A model generated the notes under the pieces. That model ran no database searches, was not told where the DNA came from, and was given only the letters and a program-made list of their open reading frames with translations. Below, in pieces: positions 1 through 12,655 of a stretch of DNA of 64,000 bases. Position 1 is the stretch's first letter; every line of letters begins with the position of its first letter. A program made the translations under genes and the position numbers. Location: contig NC_065536.1 in the NCBI RefSeq assembly GCF_932294415.1, positions 34,840,354 through 34,904,353 on the forward strand, in the 5' to 3' direction. This DNA comes from Quercus robur (Eukaryota; Streptophyta; Magnoliopsida; Fagales; Fagaceae).

Positions 1-148
1 GCTTAGGAATTGAACCAGTCACATATCTCCATAGTTTACGACCCTTGAGAAAGACAGTTATATTCTGAGACCATGCATAATAGCTAATAGGACCATCCAA
101 CATAATGGTGATAGGACGTATGATATCTTGTTCACTTTGTTGAGTCAT
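1..148 (-). CDS. Ty1/copia-type gag N-terminus, partial
   Basis: The minus strand opens at an ATG at 148 and stays open to the window edge, giving 49 codons. The residues match the N-terminal domain of plant copia-type Gag: a LDG(P/S)-x-YYAW core (LDGPISYYAWSQ), then FLKGRKLWRYVTG. In this family the domain starts a Gag protein that packages element RNA in the cytoplasm. The start fits because a primer-binding site and an LTR-like sequence lie upstream on the same strand (766-959). The rest of the element is outside the window, so intactness cannot be judged. Family assignment is from motif recognition only. Confidence 0.72.
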   Translation of the reverse strand, partial: MTQQSEQDIIRPITIMLDGPISYYAWSQNITVFLKGRKLWRYVTGSIPK

Positions 149-779
149 AATGAAGAAAATGGCCAAAAAGTGAGATTTAAAGACCTCAAATGCAGAAACG
201 GAGCCCAAAATCAGAATCTACGCGAAAAACTGAGTAAGACAGGTTTTGTTGAAATATTTTGACTTGGTCAAAGTCAACGGTCTGGTCAAGTCAACGGTCA
301 ACGGATGACGTGTGCTGACGTGACAGTGTGACGTCACCCTAGGGCTGACATGGTAGTACGTGAAACAGAGCAGGCACATATGACGTGTGTGAACGCGTGG
401 GGCGCGTAGAGGTCATGTGACCTGGCGTGTGAGGCACATAAGGGATACGAACGATGCGTGGAGGCGCGTGGCGACGTGTGGCGGCGTGTGGAGCGCATGC
501 TCGTGAGGCAAAAACTTCAGCCGGCGCATGGGGGCGCATGTGAGGTGGTTTTCGGCCGTTCTTGGTTGGGTTTTGCTCAGGATTGTCTGTTCTATCACTC
601 AATGCCTTTGCTTTGACAGTTGGATGAGCAGAACGATGAGATCCGAGAGTTGCTGGGACTGTGGGCGTGACGGCGATGACTCGCTTCTGACAGTGACTAC
701 TAGATGAAGGTGAGGGTAGCGGAAGAACGCCGAAGATGTCCACAGGAACTAGAAAGTCAGAGGAATGGCTCTAATACCA
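149..779 (-). other. copia-type leader with primer-binding site
   Basis: Untranslated leader between the LTR and the gag ATG. Reading on the minus strand, TGGTATTAGAGCCA (779-766) directly follows the LTR end. It matches the initiator-Met tRNA primer-binding site usual in plant copia elements (TGGTATCAGAGC). Near 250-305 the leader holds several GGTCAA/GTCAAC repeats. A 134-codon minus-strand ORF (339-743) starts just after the primer site, but it is Pro/His/Arg-rich, matches nothing I know, and is probably chance in GC-rich leader sequence. Confidence 0.6.
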
Positions 780-959
780 TGTTAACAATATAAAGTGTGA
801 GTGAAAGACTTAATAGTCTGTATATTGATGTGTGTATAATAATGTACAATAGGGAGCCTTATATAGACTAGGTATGTGTGCAGTACAAGTAAAAGGAGTA
901 AACTACAAGTACAGTATACTGGGCTAAGCCCAATGGGCTAAACTAGTCTAAGTTATACA
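780..959 (-). repeat. short copia-type LTR (180 bp)
   Basis: The sequence runs from TGTTAACA at 780 to TTATACA at 959, so the ends are near-inverted TG...CA. It abuts the primer-binding site and carries a minus-strand TATA-like box (TATATAAGG, around 862-870). This fits a 5' LTR for minus-strand transcription. The partner LTR is outside the window, so the right limit is inferred from the terminal motif alone. Confidence 0.5.
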
Positions 960-989
960 CTAATAAGGGAGATAGGAATGAGGGTTGGG

Positions 990-1265
990 AAATAAGATGG
1001 GTATGAGGTACGATGGAAGATGGTGATTGAGGATAGAATTGGGGAGATGGTGAGATGGGAAATCCCAACCCTTATGGAAGTAGAGGGATAAGATGGGTAT
1101 GAGGATTGAGGATCGAATTGGGTAGATGGTAAGATGGGAAATGCCAAACCTAGTTGGGAAAGGACCCACAATAAAAGTGGGAAGAGAAACCACACACGGA
1201 GGTGTTGGAGAAGAACCACACGGAGGTGGAGAAAAGAGCTGCATATAGGTAGAGGAAAATCCACA
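990..1265. repeat. degenerate GA-rich minisatellite
   Basis: Two imperfect copies of a block beginning AAGATGGGTATGAGG (about 996 and 1090) are followed by about four copies of a roughly 30 bp block containing CACACGGAGGTGG. Long minus-strand frames here (115 and 161 codons) come from the repeat composition and show no recognisable domain. No gene is visible from 960 to 1433. Confidence 0.5.
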
Positions 1266-1433
1266 CAGAGGTGGAAAGACATCCTTGTTTTTTCTATCAA
1301 TTAATTTATCCTTGTTGCTTTTATCACAATTATGCCTAACGGTCATAATTGATTTGCCATCATTGTTTATTTTTATTTTTTTGCCCAATATGTCACATAA
1401 GTTATCTAGTGTTTTCTTGATACTTTCTAGCAA

Positions 1434-2638
1434 TAGGGATGACAAATTTTCCTTACCCCAAAAAGGTGGTTGGGCAAGGATGAGTTTAGGCTTTTTAGTC
1501 CCACCTTATCCCTACCCCCCGCTTTATTAGTGTTAAAGACTTGGTTTGTATTAAAAAAAATTTAAATGCATGAATATTAAACTTTTTGTTTTATTGTGAT
1601 ATGTATTATTAATTAATTTGGATAATCTTATACAATCCTTACTAAAATTTAGTTTGATTTGATGTAATTTTAATTTCAAGTATATTTAATTATTTATATT
1701 AAGGCTAAATTGCAAAGTACACCCCCAAAATTTGAGGGTGTTTGGAGATGTTCTAGAATTTGAACTTTACCCACCCCCCCCCCCTGAAATTTGGAGGTGT
1801 TTGAATTTTACACCTTAAAGTTTCAAAATTTTGTTTTTACCCCTTGAAGTTTTGGGTGTTTGAATTTTACTCACTAAAGTTAGGGGGTGTTTGGATTTAC
1901 ACCCCGAAGTTTTAGAATTTAGATTTTATCTCCTAAGTTCTATTCTATTTTCATCACAGCCCTTTTATCCATATTTTTCATTAATTGCTACATAAACTTG
2001 CCATGCATGTTTAGTTCATCCAATAAAATGATGCCATGTCATTTTTATTATGTCATTCCATTTTTAATAATTTAAATTTTTTTTAGGCTACAAAAATGAT
2101 GTGGCATCATTTATTAGATAAATTAAACATGTATAACAAGTTTATGTGATACTTAACGAAAAATATGGACGGAGAGGCTATTGATGCAAACATAATAGAA
2201 CTTCAGGAGATAAAATCCAAATTCTGAAATTTCAGGGTGTAAAATCCAAACACTCCAAAACTTTAAAGGGTAAAATCCAAATTCTAAAACCTCATTGTAT
2301 AAAATCCAAACACTCTTGAACTTCAAGGGTTAAAATCCAAATTTTAAAATTTCAGGATGTAAAATCTAAACACCCCTAAACTTTAGGGATACAATTTGCA
2401 ATTTAGCCTTATATTAATGAAACATGTTTTATACAAAAAATTTTATTGGTGTGGAGTGGGGTATGACAAATTAATATGAAGTAAAAAATTTTCGGGTAGG
2501 GCTAGGCCCCATGAAGCTTCAAGGGGCAGGATGGGGCAAGGTAGTTTGCCTAATCATGCGATGTAAGGAAGACAAAAACCTTGCAGAGCGGGGGTGAAGA
2601 CTCCATCATTCAGCCCCATCGTGCTCCATTGCCATCTA
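1434..2638. mobile_element. TIR element with G/C-rich ends, interrupted copy
   Basis: The left end TAGGGATGACAAATTTT (1434) and right end CCATTGCCATCTA (2638) are diverged inverted repeats. Just inside both ends are G- or C-rich runs such as GGGGCAGGATGGGGC. The same end structure occurs in the element split at 5471/20229, so this is a second copy of one non-autonomous family. No transposase is visible. Another TIR element (1701-2410) sits inside it. Confidence 0.55.
1701..2410. mobile_element. 710 bp TIR element nested in the one above
   Basis: The ends AAGGCTAAATTGCAAA (1701) and TTTGCAATTTAGCCTT (2410) are perfect 16 bp inverted repeats. Flanks share TATATT/ATATTA, possibly a target duplication. 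The interior is built of blocks of roughly 60 bp containing TAAAATCCAAA, in opposite orientations in the two halves, so the whole can fold back. No coding sequence. It is a MULE-like or other non-autonomous DNA element; the superfamily is not settled. Confidence 0.7.
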
Positions 2639-2682
2639 CATTTATAGGGAATGTTGTTTTAGTTTAAAGAATGAGAAATACT

Positions 2683-2882
2683 ATGTCCATAATATTTTTA
2701 CAACATTTTTACAACAAATTTTAAGTGATAAGTTGTTATGGTGGGTAAAAAAGTAATTTAAGTTGTGGATTCAAATTAAAACCAATAACAACTTACTACT
2801 TATTTCCATAATAATAATAATAATAATAATAACTTACTACTTATAATTTATTATTAAAATGTTGTAAAAATATTGTGGATAT
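2683..2882. mobile_element. 200 bp MITE
   Basis: The left end ATGTCCATAATATTTTTACA and the reverse complement of the right end (ATATCCACAATATTTTTACA) match over about 30 bp. The interior carries GATAAGTTGTTATGG and its near-inverse, plus an (ATA)n stretch. No ORF. Compact fold-back structure is typical of MITEs. Confidence 0.65.
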
Positions 2883-3069
2883 AATTTTTATCTTGAAGAA
2901 GAGAAATGCTAATAAGGAAATAGCACATTGTTTCAAATTCCTTATAAGTAATAGGATCAAACATCCCTTTTTTTTTTTTAATAAATTCTATTAAAAAATA
3001 AGATTATTTATTTTTAATTAGCCTTAAAACAAAGGATAAAAATATTATTTAAGAAAAATATATGAATAA

Positions 3070-4985
3070 AATCTGTCATGACCGTTCCCGAGCGCATGAA
3101 CCTGTTCACATGTATATGCCCGCTTGAAAAAATGTTCTTTTTTTTTTTTTTTTTTTTTCTCCTCTTTGCAAAAGAAAATGTTTTTATTTATTTATTTACA
3201 TTTCATTGAATTGACATTTCAAGATAGTCATGTCATACTTGGATTAGTAAGCACATGACAAGCCATTGTTCTGAGCATGGTGCCCGTATGGCTATATCCT
3301 GAATTAACTTCAATTTTGTTAACAATCATTTATCATCACCATAAATATTTCTTTAATCTATTGACGTATTCCTAAATTCACACTTCCCCAAAGCATTCCC
3401 ATCTGAGAATGCAAAAATCCTAAAAATGTAAGATAGAGTATACTATTTATAAAAATGCATAAAATACCCTTTAGATGATCCGGTGAGTCAAAATATAAAA
3501 AGTTTTACAGCATACTACAGTAACATCTATATAATATCTAAATATTGATATTAATGTAGCAACATCTATATCATTTTTTATATTTTTTATTACTCTCTCT
3601 GGCCACTGAATCTAGCCTTGTGTGGTTCACTGGCCATTGGGTCGTTGGTATTGCGGTTGTCAGTGGTTGTCGGTTTGTCACAATTAGGTTGTTGTGGTTG
3701 TTGATCTGGTGTTGTGGCATGTTGTTAGTGGTTGTTGGCGTCAGTGGCCGTTGGGGTATATAGGTTGTTGTTCGGTAGGGTTTTGGTGGTAGCGATAACG
3801 AATTTGTTGTTTTCTTATATGGGTTCTGTTTGATAGCTAAGAAATGTGAAGGTGATGAAAAACCAAAGTGGGCCGTGGGTTGTTGTTAACAGTGAGGAGT
3901 TGAGGACTCTTTTCCAGGACAACGGCTTGGGTTTATTTAGATTTTTTTCATTTTTTTTGCTAGGTCTGTAAAATATATTATTTTAATGTGGTATATTGTA
4001 CAATAAAATAAAAAATATGATATAGGAATTGTTGTAAAAGTAGTGATGTAAAATAGATGTAGTTTTTGTGAGCTAAAATGCTTCTTTTTTTCTTTTTTTT
4101 CTTCTTTTTTTAAATAGATATCCAGCTATGCCTTCAGGCTCATAAGTCATAACAAACAAAATATCTTAACTTGACATTCGAAAGAAATAAAAATTTCTAG
4201 AAGGAAATTGATTGCGTAATCATGTTTTTAATTCGAATCTATAACTCTATAAAATGTATATGATTCATTGTATCCTACCATTATGCAGAAGAAAGTTTTT
4301 AGTGACACCGCATATTGTCTATGCACTAACTACAAAATTAAAAAGGACAAAAATAATTAGTCCAAAGTCCAAACTACAATATCACCACATTTTCATGTAT
4401 CCCAGATTGACTTTGCTTTCTTTGAATAGTTTTACTTTTCCCACTGAGAAAATAACGTTTTTGTTCTCATCCTCGGCCCATAATAGGGAATGAGTTTGAT
4501 GGGCATTTTTGTTGTTATTAACTTATTATAATGCATATGCTTCGAAGAGCTAGTAAGGCAATGACATGTTCTTCCAAACAGAAATGGCTCCATTATCTCT
4601 TCTTTAATTATCTCTTCTTCAATTAACTCATCTCTTCTTCCATTATCTCTTCTTCTTCTTCTTCTTCAATTAAGGATATGCGACCAAAACAAGAATAAGG
4701 GCTAAAAATGCTATAAATTTTACTACACAAAATTTGCAAATTAATGTAACAATAAATGTAATTAGTAAATTTCAAAACATAATAATTGAAAGTCTAAATT
4801 ACTTTTTATGATTAGTGACATCAATATGTAAAGGTTATATAGTAAAATTTATAGTATTTCTAACATTAATCAAGATAGTTATTTGGAATGACTATATTAG
4901 GTTTAAACGTCCATTTATTTAATACTTTGATTATTATTTTTTATATACCTTATAAAAATAATACTTAGTTATGTAAGAAAAACAA
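3070..4985. repeat. tandem segmental duplication, copy 1
   Basis: About 1.9 kb of non-coding DNA that resembles a second copy starting near 4986 and continuing at 20283-21095. The clearest matches are CTATGCACTAACTAC, GGGAATGAGTTTGATGGGC, AATGCATATGCTTC and ACATGTTCTTCCAAACAGAAA in copy 1, against near-identical strings in the same order at 20620-20915. It includes a GT-rich stretch (3600-3800) and CTTCTT repeats (4600-4670). I see no gene in it. Confidence 0.55.
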
Positions 4986-5089
4986 AATAAAATCTTCGCT
5001 ATCCTTTCTGAATGCATAAAACCTACTCACATACGTATGCTTGCTTAGGAAAATGATATTATTATTATTATTATTATTATCATTATTTT

Positions 5090-5424
5090 GTAAAATACTA
5101 TTTTAGTTCCTAAACTTTATCAAAAAATTGTTTTTTTTATCCTTAAACTCTAAAAAGTTTGTGTTTTATCCCTAAACTATTGAAAATGTTTTAATTTCTG
5201 TTCATAAACTTTAAAATATATATATATATATATATATATATTTTCATCCCTAAACTATTGAAAAAAATTTCTTTTTTCATTCCTATTTTTTTTTATCTCT
5301 AAACTATTAATTTTTTTTTACTAAGTTTAAGGATGAAAAAGAATTTTATTTTATTTTATTTTTTTAATTTTAGGGATGAAAAGTAAACTTTTGATAAAAT
5401 TTAGAGATCAAAATAGTATTTTAC
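5090..5424. mobile_element. 335 bp MITE with 36 bp TIRs
   Basis: The left end GTAAAATACTATTTTAGTTC and the reverse complement of the right end GTAAAATACTATTTTGATCT match, and the similarity runs on through AAACTTTATCAAAA. The interior has alternating 'cctaaactattgaaaa' blocks and an (AT)n microsatellite (5216-5241). No ORF. It resembles MITEs with MULE-like ends. Confidence 0.7.
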
Positions 5425-5470
5425 CCTTTTTTTTCTTTAAAAAGAATATTCCATATTTGTTCCCATCTTT

Positions 5471-6022
5471 TAGGGATGGCAATTTTGCCTTGCCCCGCTT
5501 AAACCGTCCCTCCTTGCTTCACCCCGCGCGGGTTTTCCCCGCCCCGCAAAGGTGGTGAGGGAAATGGGGTAAGATTTTAGCCCTGCACCATGAGATGGGG
5601 TGGGGATGGGTTTAGAAATTTTAGACCCACCCCGCCCTGCCCCTCCTCCTCCCAGCCCTGCCCCACGTTGTTAAGGGCTATAATTGTAATTTTTTCATAC
5701 CCTAAAACCCTACTATTTAAACAAACATGTCAATATTAACTTATTTTATTCTACCCAATATGGTTTTCTGCCTTTATTTTGTTATGTGTTACATACTATA
5801 AGGTTTTTTTTTTTTTTTTGTGATTGTCTTGTTAAACACTTGGATATATTATTTAATTTTTTCTAAAAATTGATTTGATGGGATAAATTTAGTTGTAATT
5901 TCAAGTATATTTTTATTAATGAAATAGGTTTCAATAAAAAAAAAAAGTATACTAGTTGTAGGGCAAATTAATAAAAAGTAGAGTTTTATAGGGTGAGGCG
6001 GGGCTTCGCAAGGCCTCGAGGA
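5471..6022. mobile_element. left half of a split TIR element
   Basis: Starts with TAGGGATGGCAATTTTGCC followed by GCCCCGC-rich sequence, and ends in GGCGGGGCTTCGCAAGG. Its other end is at 20183-20229 (GCGAGGCGGGGATGGGG then ATTGCCATCCCTA), an inverted match to the start. The 14.2 kb gypsy element sits exactly between the halves. Non-coding; same family as 1434-2638. Confidence 0.65.
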
Positions 6023-6619
6023 TGATGCTGAAAATCGTCAATAAGTCACACAGTCCTCACGTGCTTAAGACAACACCTACACAACACAGAAAAAAGAAGA
6101 CCTTAAGAGAGTATCGGTGTGGTACTGGCCAAATGCCCTCCAAAAGTCAAGTTAGAGAACTTTCACAACTCTAGAGTGCCAAAGCTAGGAGAAATTATGC
6201 GTATCTTGGTTTGTGAGGGCTTTGGGGATTTTTAGTGTAGAGTTGACATTCGTTTCTCGGCGGAAAGGGTCTTTTCTTGTGAGGGAGATCCTTGTTAATG
6301 CGCATATTTGCGGGATCTTTTCCTTATAGGGGCTCTTTTGATTAGGGTTAACTATGAGGCATAAGATATTTCCTTATATACTTATTGGTGGAGTGCAAGC
6401 AAAGAGCCACGCTGGATCCGTCAAGAGCTTTTTCACCCCCCTCGGCTTCCTTCCGTCAGCTTTCTATCATGTCCAAGCGGTTTGGTCGTCCAACTGAAAG
6501 CCGTTAGTTTGGGGGTGGAGTCGTTGTCTTCTGCATAGTAAAGCTAATGAATTCTTTAAGCCCGACAGTTTTGTCTTATGTGAACAAGACTAATGTCTTT
6601 TTCAAAATTACCTTTATCA
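6023..6619 (-). repeat. gypsy element 1 LTR (3' LTR)
   Basis: 597 bp, TGATGCTG...TTATCA on the plus strand. It matches 19579-20182 along its length, including AAGTCACACAGTCCTCACGT and GTGAACAAGACTAATGTCTT. A minus-strand TATA-like box (TATATAAGGA) lies at 6371-6380. The flank at 6620-6640 is a purine tract on the minus strand (GGAGTAAAGGGCAG), suitable as a polypurine tract. Confidence 0.85.
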
Positions 6620-6824
6620 ACTGCCCTTTACTCCATGGCCTCGTCAGCTTTAGCTGATGGGTTATGGAATTTGATTTGTACCTTTTTTTTTTAAGGAAAA
6701 AGGAAAGGGGTAATCTATTGATGATTCCTCAAGCAACCATTATTAAATGCCAGAACATGTGGCATAAGCTAGTTGGCCTCGTTTCTGAACAAGGGCATCG
6801 CTTTGTCTTCCATGCATTTTTCAT

Positions 6825-6858
<34 letters not shown>

Positions 6859-7143
6859 ACCTCCTCCCTTCATTCCTCTTATTTTAACCTTGCTAATATT
6901 AAGAGAGAGAGCTCGTCATTTTCGCCTACCTTGCTTCCGTCAACTTACTGATCTCATCGCCTTTGCTGCCATCATCTTATTGAGGCCATCATCTCTCAAG
7001 GAACCGTCTACTAACTTCATAAGTCCTCTTTTCTTTTATTTCATTCTATCTTTTGTTTTCATTTTTCTAGTTCGTCGTTAATTCTATAGAGAGACCCATA
7101 ATTTTAGGTTCTTAGAATACCTTCGTCGCTTGTAGGTGAATAG
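6620..7143 (+). promoter_or_regulatory. upstream region of antisense gene, element 1
   Basis: Between the LTR and the antisense coding relic lies an (AT)n tract at 6827-6856, followed by CT-rich sequence (CTCACCTCCTCCC). In element 2 the same interval has a clear TATATAAA. By analogy this is the antisense gene's promoter and 5' UTR, here altered by microsatellite expansion. Short ORFs in it (6664-6951, 6773-7081) are not convincing. Confidence 0.4.
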
Positions 7144-9469
7144 ATGTCAGGACATAGCAAAGCGACGAGTGAGTAGTCGTTAGTCCGTGAGAGAGTGGGC
7201 TACGACGAAGTATTCCCGTCAGGTCATGGGCCCGAGGAGGGCTTGTCCTGATCGTTAGAGAGGGGATCGTTTACCCGATCTCCTGTTGACGACGAGGAAG
7301 ACTTTAACGGAGATGAAGCAGAGGAAAGAGAGGGAGATAAGGATGACAAGGGTGAAGAAAAGAATGAGGGGGAGTTAGAGGTAGAAGATGACAAAGATGA
7401 GGATGAGAACGATGGGGGAGCTTTTGTGAAGGGAAGTTCAGGAAGCCCAGGGGATGGTTATACCTATCCCTTCATTCTCCCCACGATATGGACCGTTAAT
7501 GACTTCAAGCTGATGATAACGACCAAAATTTTCAACAACTTAAGGGACCGTTACTAAATCCATGACAACATTCCAATCCGTCTGCCTAGAAAGTATGAAA
7601 AGTGCTATTATGGGAAGAACACAAATGTCGACATGTATGATGCCATGTTCGCGGCAGGATTGAGACTACCTCTGATGACGCTACACTGTCAGTTGGCCAT
7701 TTTCCTTGGTTTTTCCGTCAGTCAAATCACTCCAAACGCTTGGAGGATATTTATAGGGGCCGAAATTCTTTAGGGTCATCTTAGTGGTGGGAACTGTCAG
7801 CTTACCCTAGATGAGTTCTTCTGGTGCTATAGGCCTAAACACATCTCATCGTCTCAAAGGATATACTATTTTGCAACGAGGGCGAAGACGCTTAGGCTAG
7901 TGTCTGACATGCCCGATTCCAATAGAAATTAGAAGGGCAGATATTTCTTCTTTCAAGGGACGGACTAGGTATGTCATTAGGAAGAGTGGGTGACGATGCC
8001 TCACAGTTTTGATAATACTTGGGGCATTGTCAAAGATTCAGGTCTAGCGTTGTCTGCTTTTCATTTTTTTTCTTTACTTATTTGTTCAAGTGTCTAATGT
8101 CGTCTATTTTTTTCTTCTTCAGCTAGCATTTGCCCCCGCATAACCAACGAGCAGGAGGCTTTCATCCGTCGAGTGTTGGAGATCCCTTTTGATGAGCAGA
8201 GATGCAGGGATCTAATTATCCTTGACACTTTGCACGTACACTATGGTGGTTCCAAGCTAACGCTACAGCCTATAAACTCAACGCTTATTCTCATCAGTGT
8301 AAGTTCTTGTATCTTAGCCCTTTCCTTCCGTCTGTTTCATACTCACGTCTGCTTGCATAACGTTCGTCTTTTACCTTTGTAGAAATAGATGCAGCTAGGC
8401 AAAGGGCTTTAGTATGGGTGTCAGTTGCAACGCGTAAGCAAAAGGAGAAAAATGGGGCCTCCTCGTCAGCTCCTAAAGGCGTCACCAAAGGAATGTCCAA
8501 TCAAAAGAGTGACAAGAAGGATGACAGTCCACTTAAAAAAGGACCGGGCGTTCCTGCTAGTGATAAAAAAACCCAAGCAGTCGTCGCTTCCCAAGCCCAA
8601 ACCCAAGCAAAGGTCTCATGACAGAGATCGGTCCCGTCACCTAGGGAGCTGTCCGTCGTCTTCTCACGCACAAAGAACATGCCATTGAGATGATTGAGTC
8701 AATCATCAAGGATACAGATTTGGATCCTTGTGCTAAGCAGTTGACTAAGGACCTAAGGGCGTCGGGCCTCTTCGACCTGGCTAGGGTATGCTTTTCTTAC
8801 ATTTTGCTTTATTTCATGCTTGCTTCTTAAGCTGACAAGGTTTTTTTTTTTTTTTTTTCTTCTGGAAGTCGGTGCGCATGAAGGCACTTTAGGATAGGAG
8901 CATCGCTCAGGAGGGCTGATCTGTCGTCTGAGGAAGCATAATGAAACATTGACCAACGAACAGGATCAGTACAAGGACGCCCTTCATACTCTTAACAAGG
9001 AGGTGACAGTTGACCGAGAAGTTGAGGGAGGAGACCTGTGAGGGAGAAGACCCATCAGTGAGAAGAGGAGCGAGAGGCCAAGGCGACTTTGGAGAAGGAG
9101 CTGACAGCCCTTCTCGGGAAGGTGGAGACAGCCAAGGCTAACGCCGTAACAGAATTCAAGACTTCACAGCCTTTTATCGACTCCTATGCCATCTATTATG
9201 GTGATGGGTTTGAGGACTGCCTTAAGCAAGTCAAGTCCGTCTACCCACACTTAAGGAGACTGATGACTCCACCCAATAAAAGCAGGATCCAAAAAATGAT
9301 GGTGGCATCCTTGCTCAACCTGCCGTGAACACTCCCATCACTCCTTTGATCCAATCCACTGAAGCTCCTCAAGATGCTGAAAACCCTCTTACTCAGGACG
9401 TCAAGGACCCTCCTTCGAAAGATGACGAGAACCCTCCAGCTCAAGACATCCAGGATCTCTTAGTTTAGC
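7144..9469 (+). pseudogene. antisense gene of gypsy element 1, spliced relic
   Basis: From the ATG at 7144 one frame runs with a few stops (for example near 7174, 7555 and 7771). It starts with an acidic segment (about 7260-7430, DDEED, KDEDEND), then a domain typical of the 'putative gypsy-type transposon' family: LPLMTLHCQLAIFLGFSVSQ, ITPNAWRIFIGAE, then GRYFFFQGTD. Plausible GT-AG introns follow KDS near 8040 (acceptor CTTCTTCAG, 8122) and after TLILIS near 8298. Later pieces include HKEHAIEMIESIIKDTDLDP and a C-terminal segment (9089-9328) with FIDSYAIYYGDGFEDCLKQV. The protein's role is unknown. It is convergent with pol and clearly broken. Confidence 0.7.
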
Positions 9470-11011
9470 TGTTTATTTTTAATGGTAATTTTTAATGTAT
9501 TTCGTCCAATTCCCAGACAATATTTAGTGCCCTTCTGTTTTTTGGGCCTTGTTTGTAAAGATTTTACTTTATATATGGTATATTTTTATTATTATTTTAT
9601 ATCTGTCATTTTAAGCATGTGTGTTGATCTTTATGCGTATGTCTATCCATTCTTGTGCCTGTGTTAGGACGTATTTATCCTTCAAAGAACTTGATAAATA
9701 ACTATTGAGAACTATTTTTTCGGCCCACGTGGCATTACGTCATTGGCACCCCATGCCACTTCAACATATTATTGGTTTTTTTGGGTAAATCTATTTAAAA
9801 CCCAAAATAAGCTCATATCTCATTCAACCACATGGATTGGGCTCGCATGGCCCACAAGATCCTTACTTCAAGAGGCAGATTCATAGTCCACGTTTCCTCT
9901 TCATCAATTGGGATCATAACCCCATGACATTATCAACATCAACATATGGATTGGGCTTAAGCAATGAATCAAAGCTCACAGCCCATATTACCTCTCTTAC
10001 ACTCATGACAAGCGGCTTCTTCAACAAGAGCTCATATTTACACAAAATAACAACAAAACCTGAGGTACGTCATCTCATCTTTAGCTTATGATCCAAGCTC
10101 ATAAGTCACTTTGGGGAAACTTTGGGAGTCGTGGTTTGGAGGGCCAAGAGGTATGTTCAGTAAAGCTCCAGGGGTTTAAAGTTGATAAAAGAAACATGTT
10201 GCTTGGCGTGTCTTCTCCAACTCCCTAAACTCTGACGAGTCCATGTGTAGCGGGCAACATATGGTAAGTATCTCTTATCACGTAGCACTTAAAATGATAG
10301 AATTCCCCATTGCTCTTTTTCTAAAGCTTAATATTCATCATGTGACAAAAACTCAATATCCCCAACTACCTAACTACTGGGAAGATAACTGTTCATTCGA
10401 TCTCCAGCTATTGCTATACAAATTTAAAAACTTCATTATATTATTCTACATAAATCTCATTACTACTTTCAGCTAAAATCCAACTCAAATTCATGGCCTA
10501 ATCTGATTGGCTATCTTTTATCTACAATTATATACAAAATATTCATGATATCTTTAATACCCAGCTGCTGTCTACCACAATTAGACCATATATGTCTTTG
10601 CCAGCTGCTAGAGCAGAGCATTAAATACTCTTCTTGCTCACCAAGATTATGTCACAACCCAATGAGACCTTGACCAAATCTCCAAAGCTTCCTTAGCCTT
10701 CAACCAATCCTTCTATTACTTGCTAGAAATGTGTTGTAATGGAACCTTGCACCAAAAACACAAACATCCGAAAAGGAAACATTTCTAGCTGAACCCTAGC
10801 AGTGCATTCAGCACTTGACACCTGGCTGGAAGTAATATCATCAGCCATTTAATGCTGAAATCCCAGCAACTAGCTGTTATACCCAAAATAGCAAGATACC
10901 CTTCAAAGAGATCTTACCATTTTTCAGCCAAATCCATCCAATAAATGCTGAATTTCCACTCCAGCAATCTGAAATCACCCATCTAACCTCATTGGCTTCT
11001 GCCTAAAGCAA

Positions 11012-11150
11012 ACAGCTTTTCCTGACAGCTGGGATATCTTTTTCATGATAGCTGTCACAGCTTTTCCTGACAACTGGGACAGCTTTTTCATGATAGCTGT
11101 CATAGCTTTTCTTGACAGCTGGAACAGCCTTTTTCGGAACAGCTGTGACA
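11012..11150. repeat. 45 bp tandem repeat, about three copies
   Basis: Copies start at 11012, 11057 and 11102. Each has ACAGCTTTTCCTGACAGCTG and a CATGATAGCTGTC end. CAGCTG and GACAGCTG recur. The short minus-strand ORFs across it merely translate the repeat. Confidence 0.7.
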
Positions 11151-12249
11151 GCTGACCCAACAGCTTGAGCATTACTATTTTTTCCACATTTGGCTAAAAC
11201 CAAAACCAACTATTGAAACTACCTTTCTCTTACTAAAATACCTTCCTTTTCTGTTACTTTTTTCCCAGCAACTCTTACTCAAAATAGAAAGAATACCTTA
11301 AAGCTAAACATACCATTTTTGGCCAAATCTTAAGATGGATTCTCTGAAGATTCATTGCTATTTTAGACTGATTTTGGCTGATATTCTTTGCTAAAATACC
11401 CCTTTAAACTCAGCTAAATGGAACCCTTTATCAACACCTTAAGGGGGGACACCAATGGAGGAGAACTCTCTCATAAACTTCTCTCTCCCTCTAATTATCT
11501 TCCAAAGCTCTTAACGAAGTACTGAGCTTTCGAGTTTTTAGTTTTCAGATTAGGAACTAAACTTTTCAGCCTTTAGCTCATAAATGCCATTCATAAGCCT
11601 TCATACAATCCCAGCAGAAAATCCCAACACTTTGCTAAACACACTACAATACTGTTACTCTCATATACTCATATCTCACTCTGAAATTCCATTGTATTGC
11701 TGCCCATAAACACATCTCAATACTCTTCTACATCTATCTTACTGCTTCTATCTCCAAATACCTAAACACATCTCCATACTCTTCTCTTACAAAATCTTTC
11801 CTCTTGGAAAGCAATCTCTACAACTTCTCTAACAATCATAATCTCATATTTTTACTATCTTTAACCTCCATATCTCTCATACTTCCATATATCATGCAAA
11901 TTACAAATACTACATCCCACAAAACATCTATATCTTTTACCATTTCCATACTTCTCAAGAGATATCAAGCACTCATACTAAAAGCCTTTCTCATGGAAGG
12001 CATGAACTTCTATTACTAAAGCCCCTCTCCTAGAAGACACCAAGATCTTATATCAAAGCCCTTCCCATGGAAGGCAACACTATTCATGACTTCACAACAA
12101 CTAAAAGAGCATTATCAAAGGGGAAACTCATTTAAGTGTATGATAAGAGGGGCAAGCTTAACCAGCTCCTACACACAGCTGGACATACTCTCTCTCCCTC
12201 TAGTTGCACCCATTTTTCCCCTTCAATCATGAAGTTATCATGGCAAACT

Positions 12250-12655
12250 GCCTCTCTACCGCTGGAGTCACTCTGCTGGGATATTATCAACTTACAGAAG
12301 CTGTACAGCTGGGCTACAAACCATTAGAGATAAGTGACCTTACTTCCTTATCTTTAAATTTACATCATCGAATACATGTTTACTTCACATTTAAATACAT
12401 ATTACTTTATTCCAACTGCTATTATAACTATTAACCAAGGCTTAAACTCATTTAAATGCGTGATAAACTAGCCTCTACCGCTGGCATTCTGCTGGAATCC
12501 TATCAGCTCACTGATGCTAAACAGCTGGGTTATAAACCATACAAAGATAAGTGACTTTGCTTCCATATCTTTAAATTTACATCATTGAGTACATGATTGC
12601 TTTACCTTTAAATAAATACTTTATTTCAATTGTTATCACAATTACTAATCAAAGC
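12250..12655. repeat. direct repeat, two copies of about 190 bp
   Basis: Copy A (12250-12442) and copy B (12472-12655) share CCTCTACCGCTGG, ACAGCTGGGYTAYAAACCAT, AGATAAGTGAC and ATCTTTAAATTTACATCAT in the same order, about 220 bp apart. Non-coding. Confidence 0.65.

Noticed and set aside
339..743. 134-codon minus-strand ORF in the copia leader
   Set aside because: Pro/His/Arg-rich translation of GC-rich leader DNA; no known domain and no conserved place for a gene there.
953..1530. ORFs of 115, 161 and 81 codons
   Set aside because: They follow degenerate minisatellite sequence and overlap each other on both strands.
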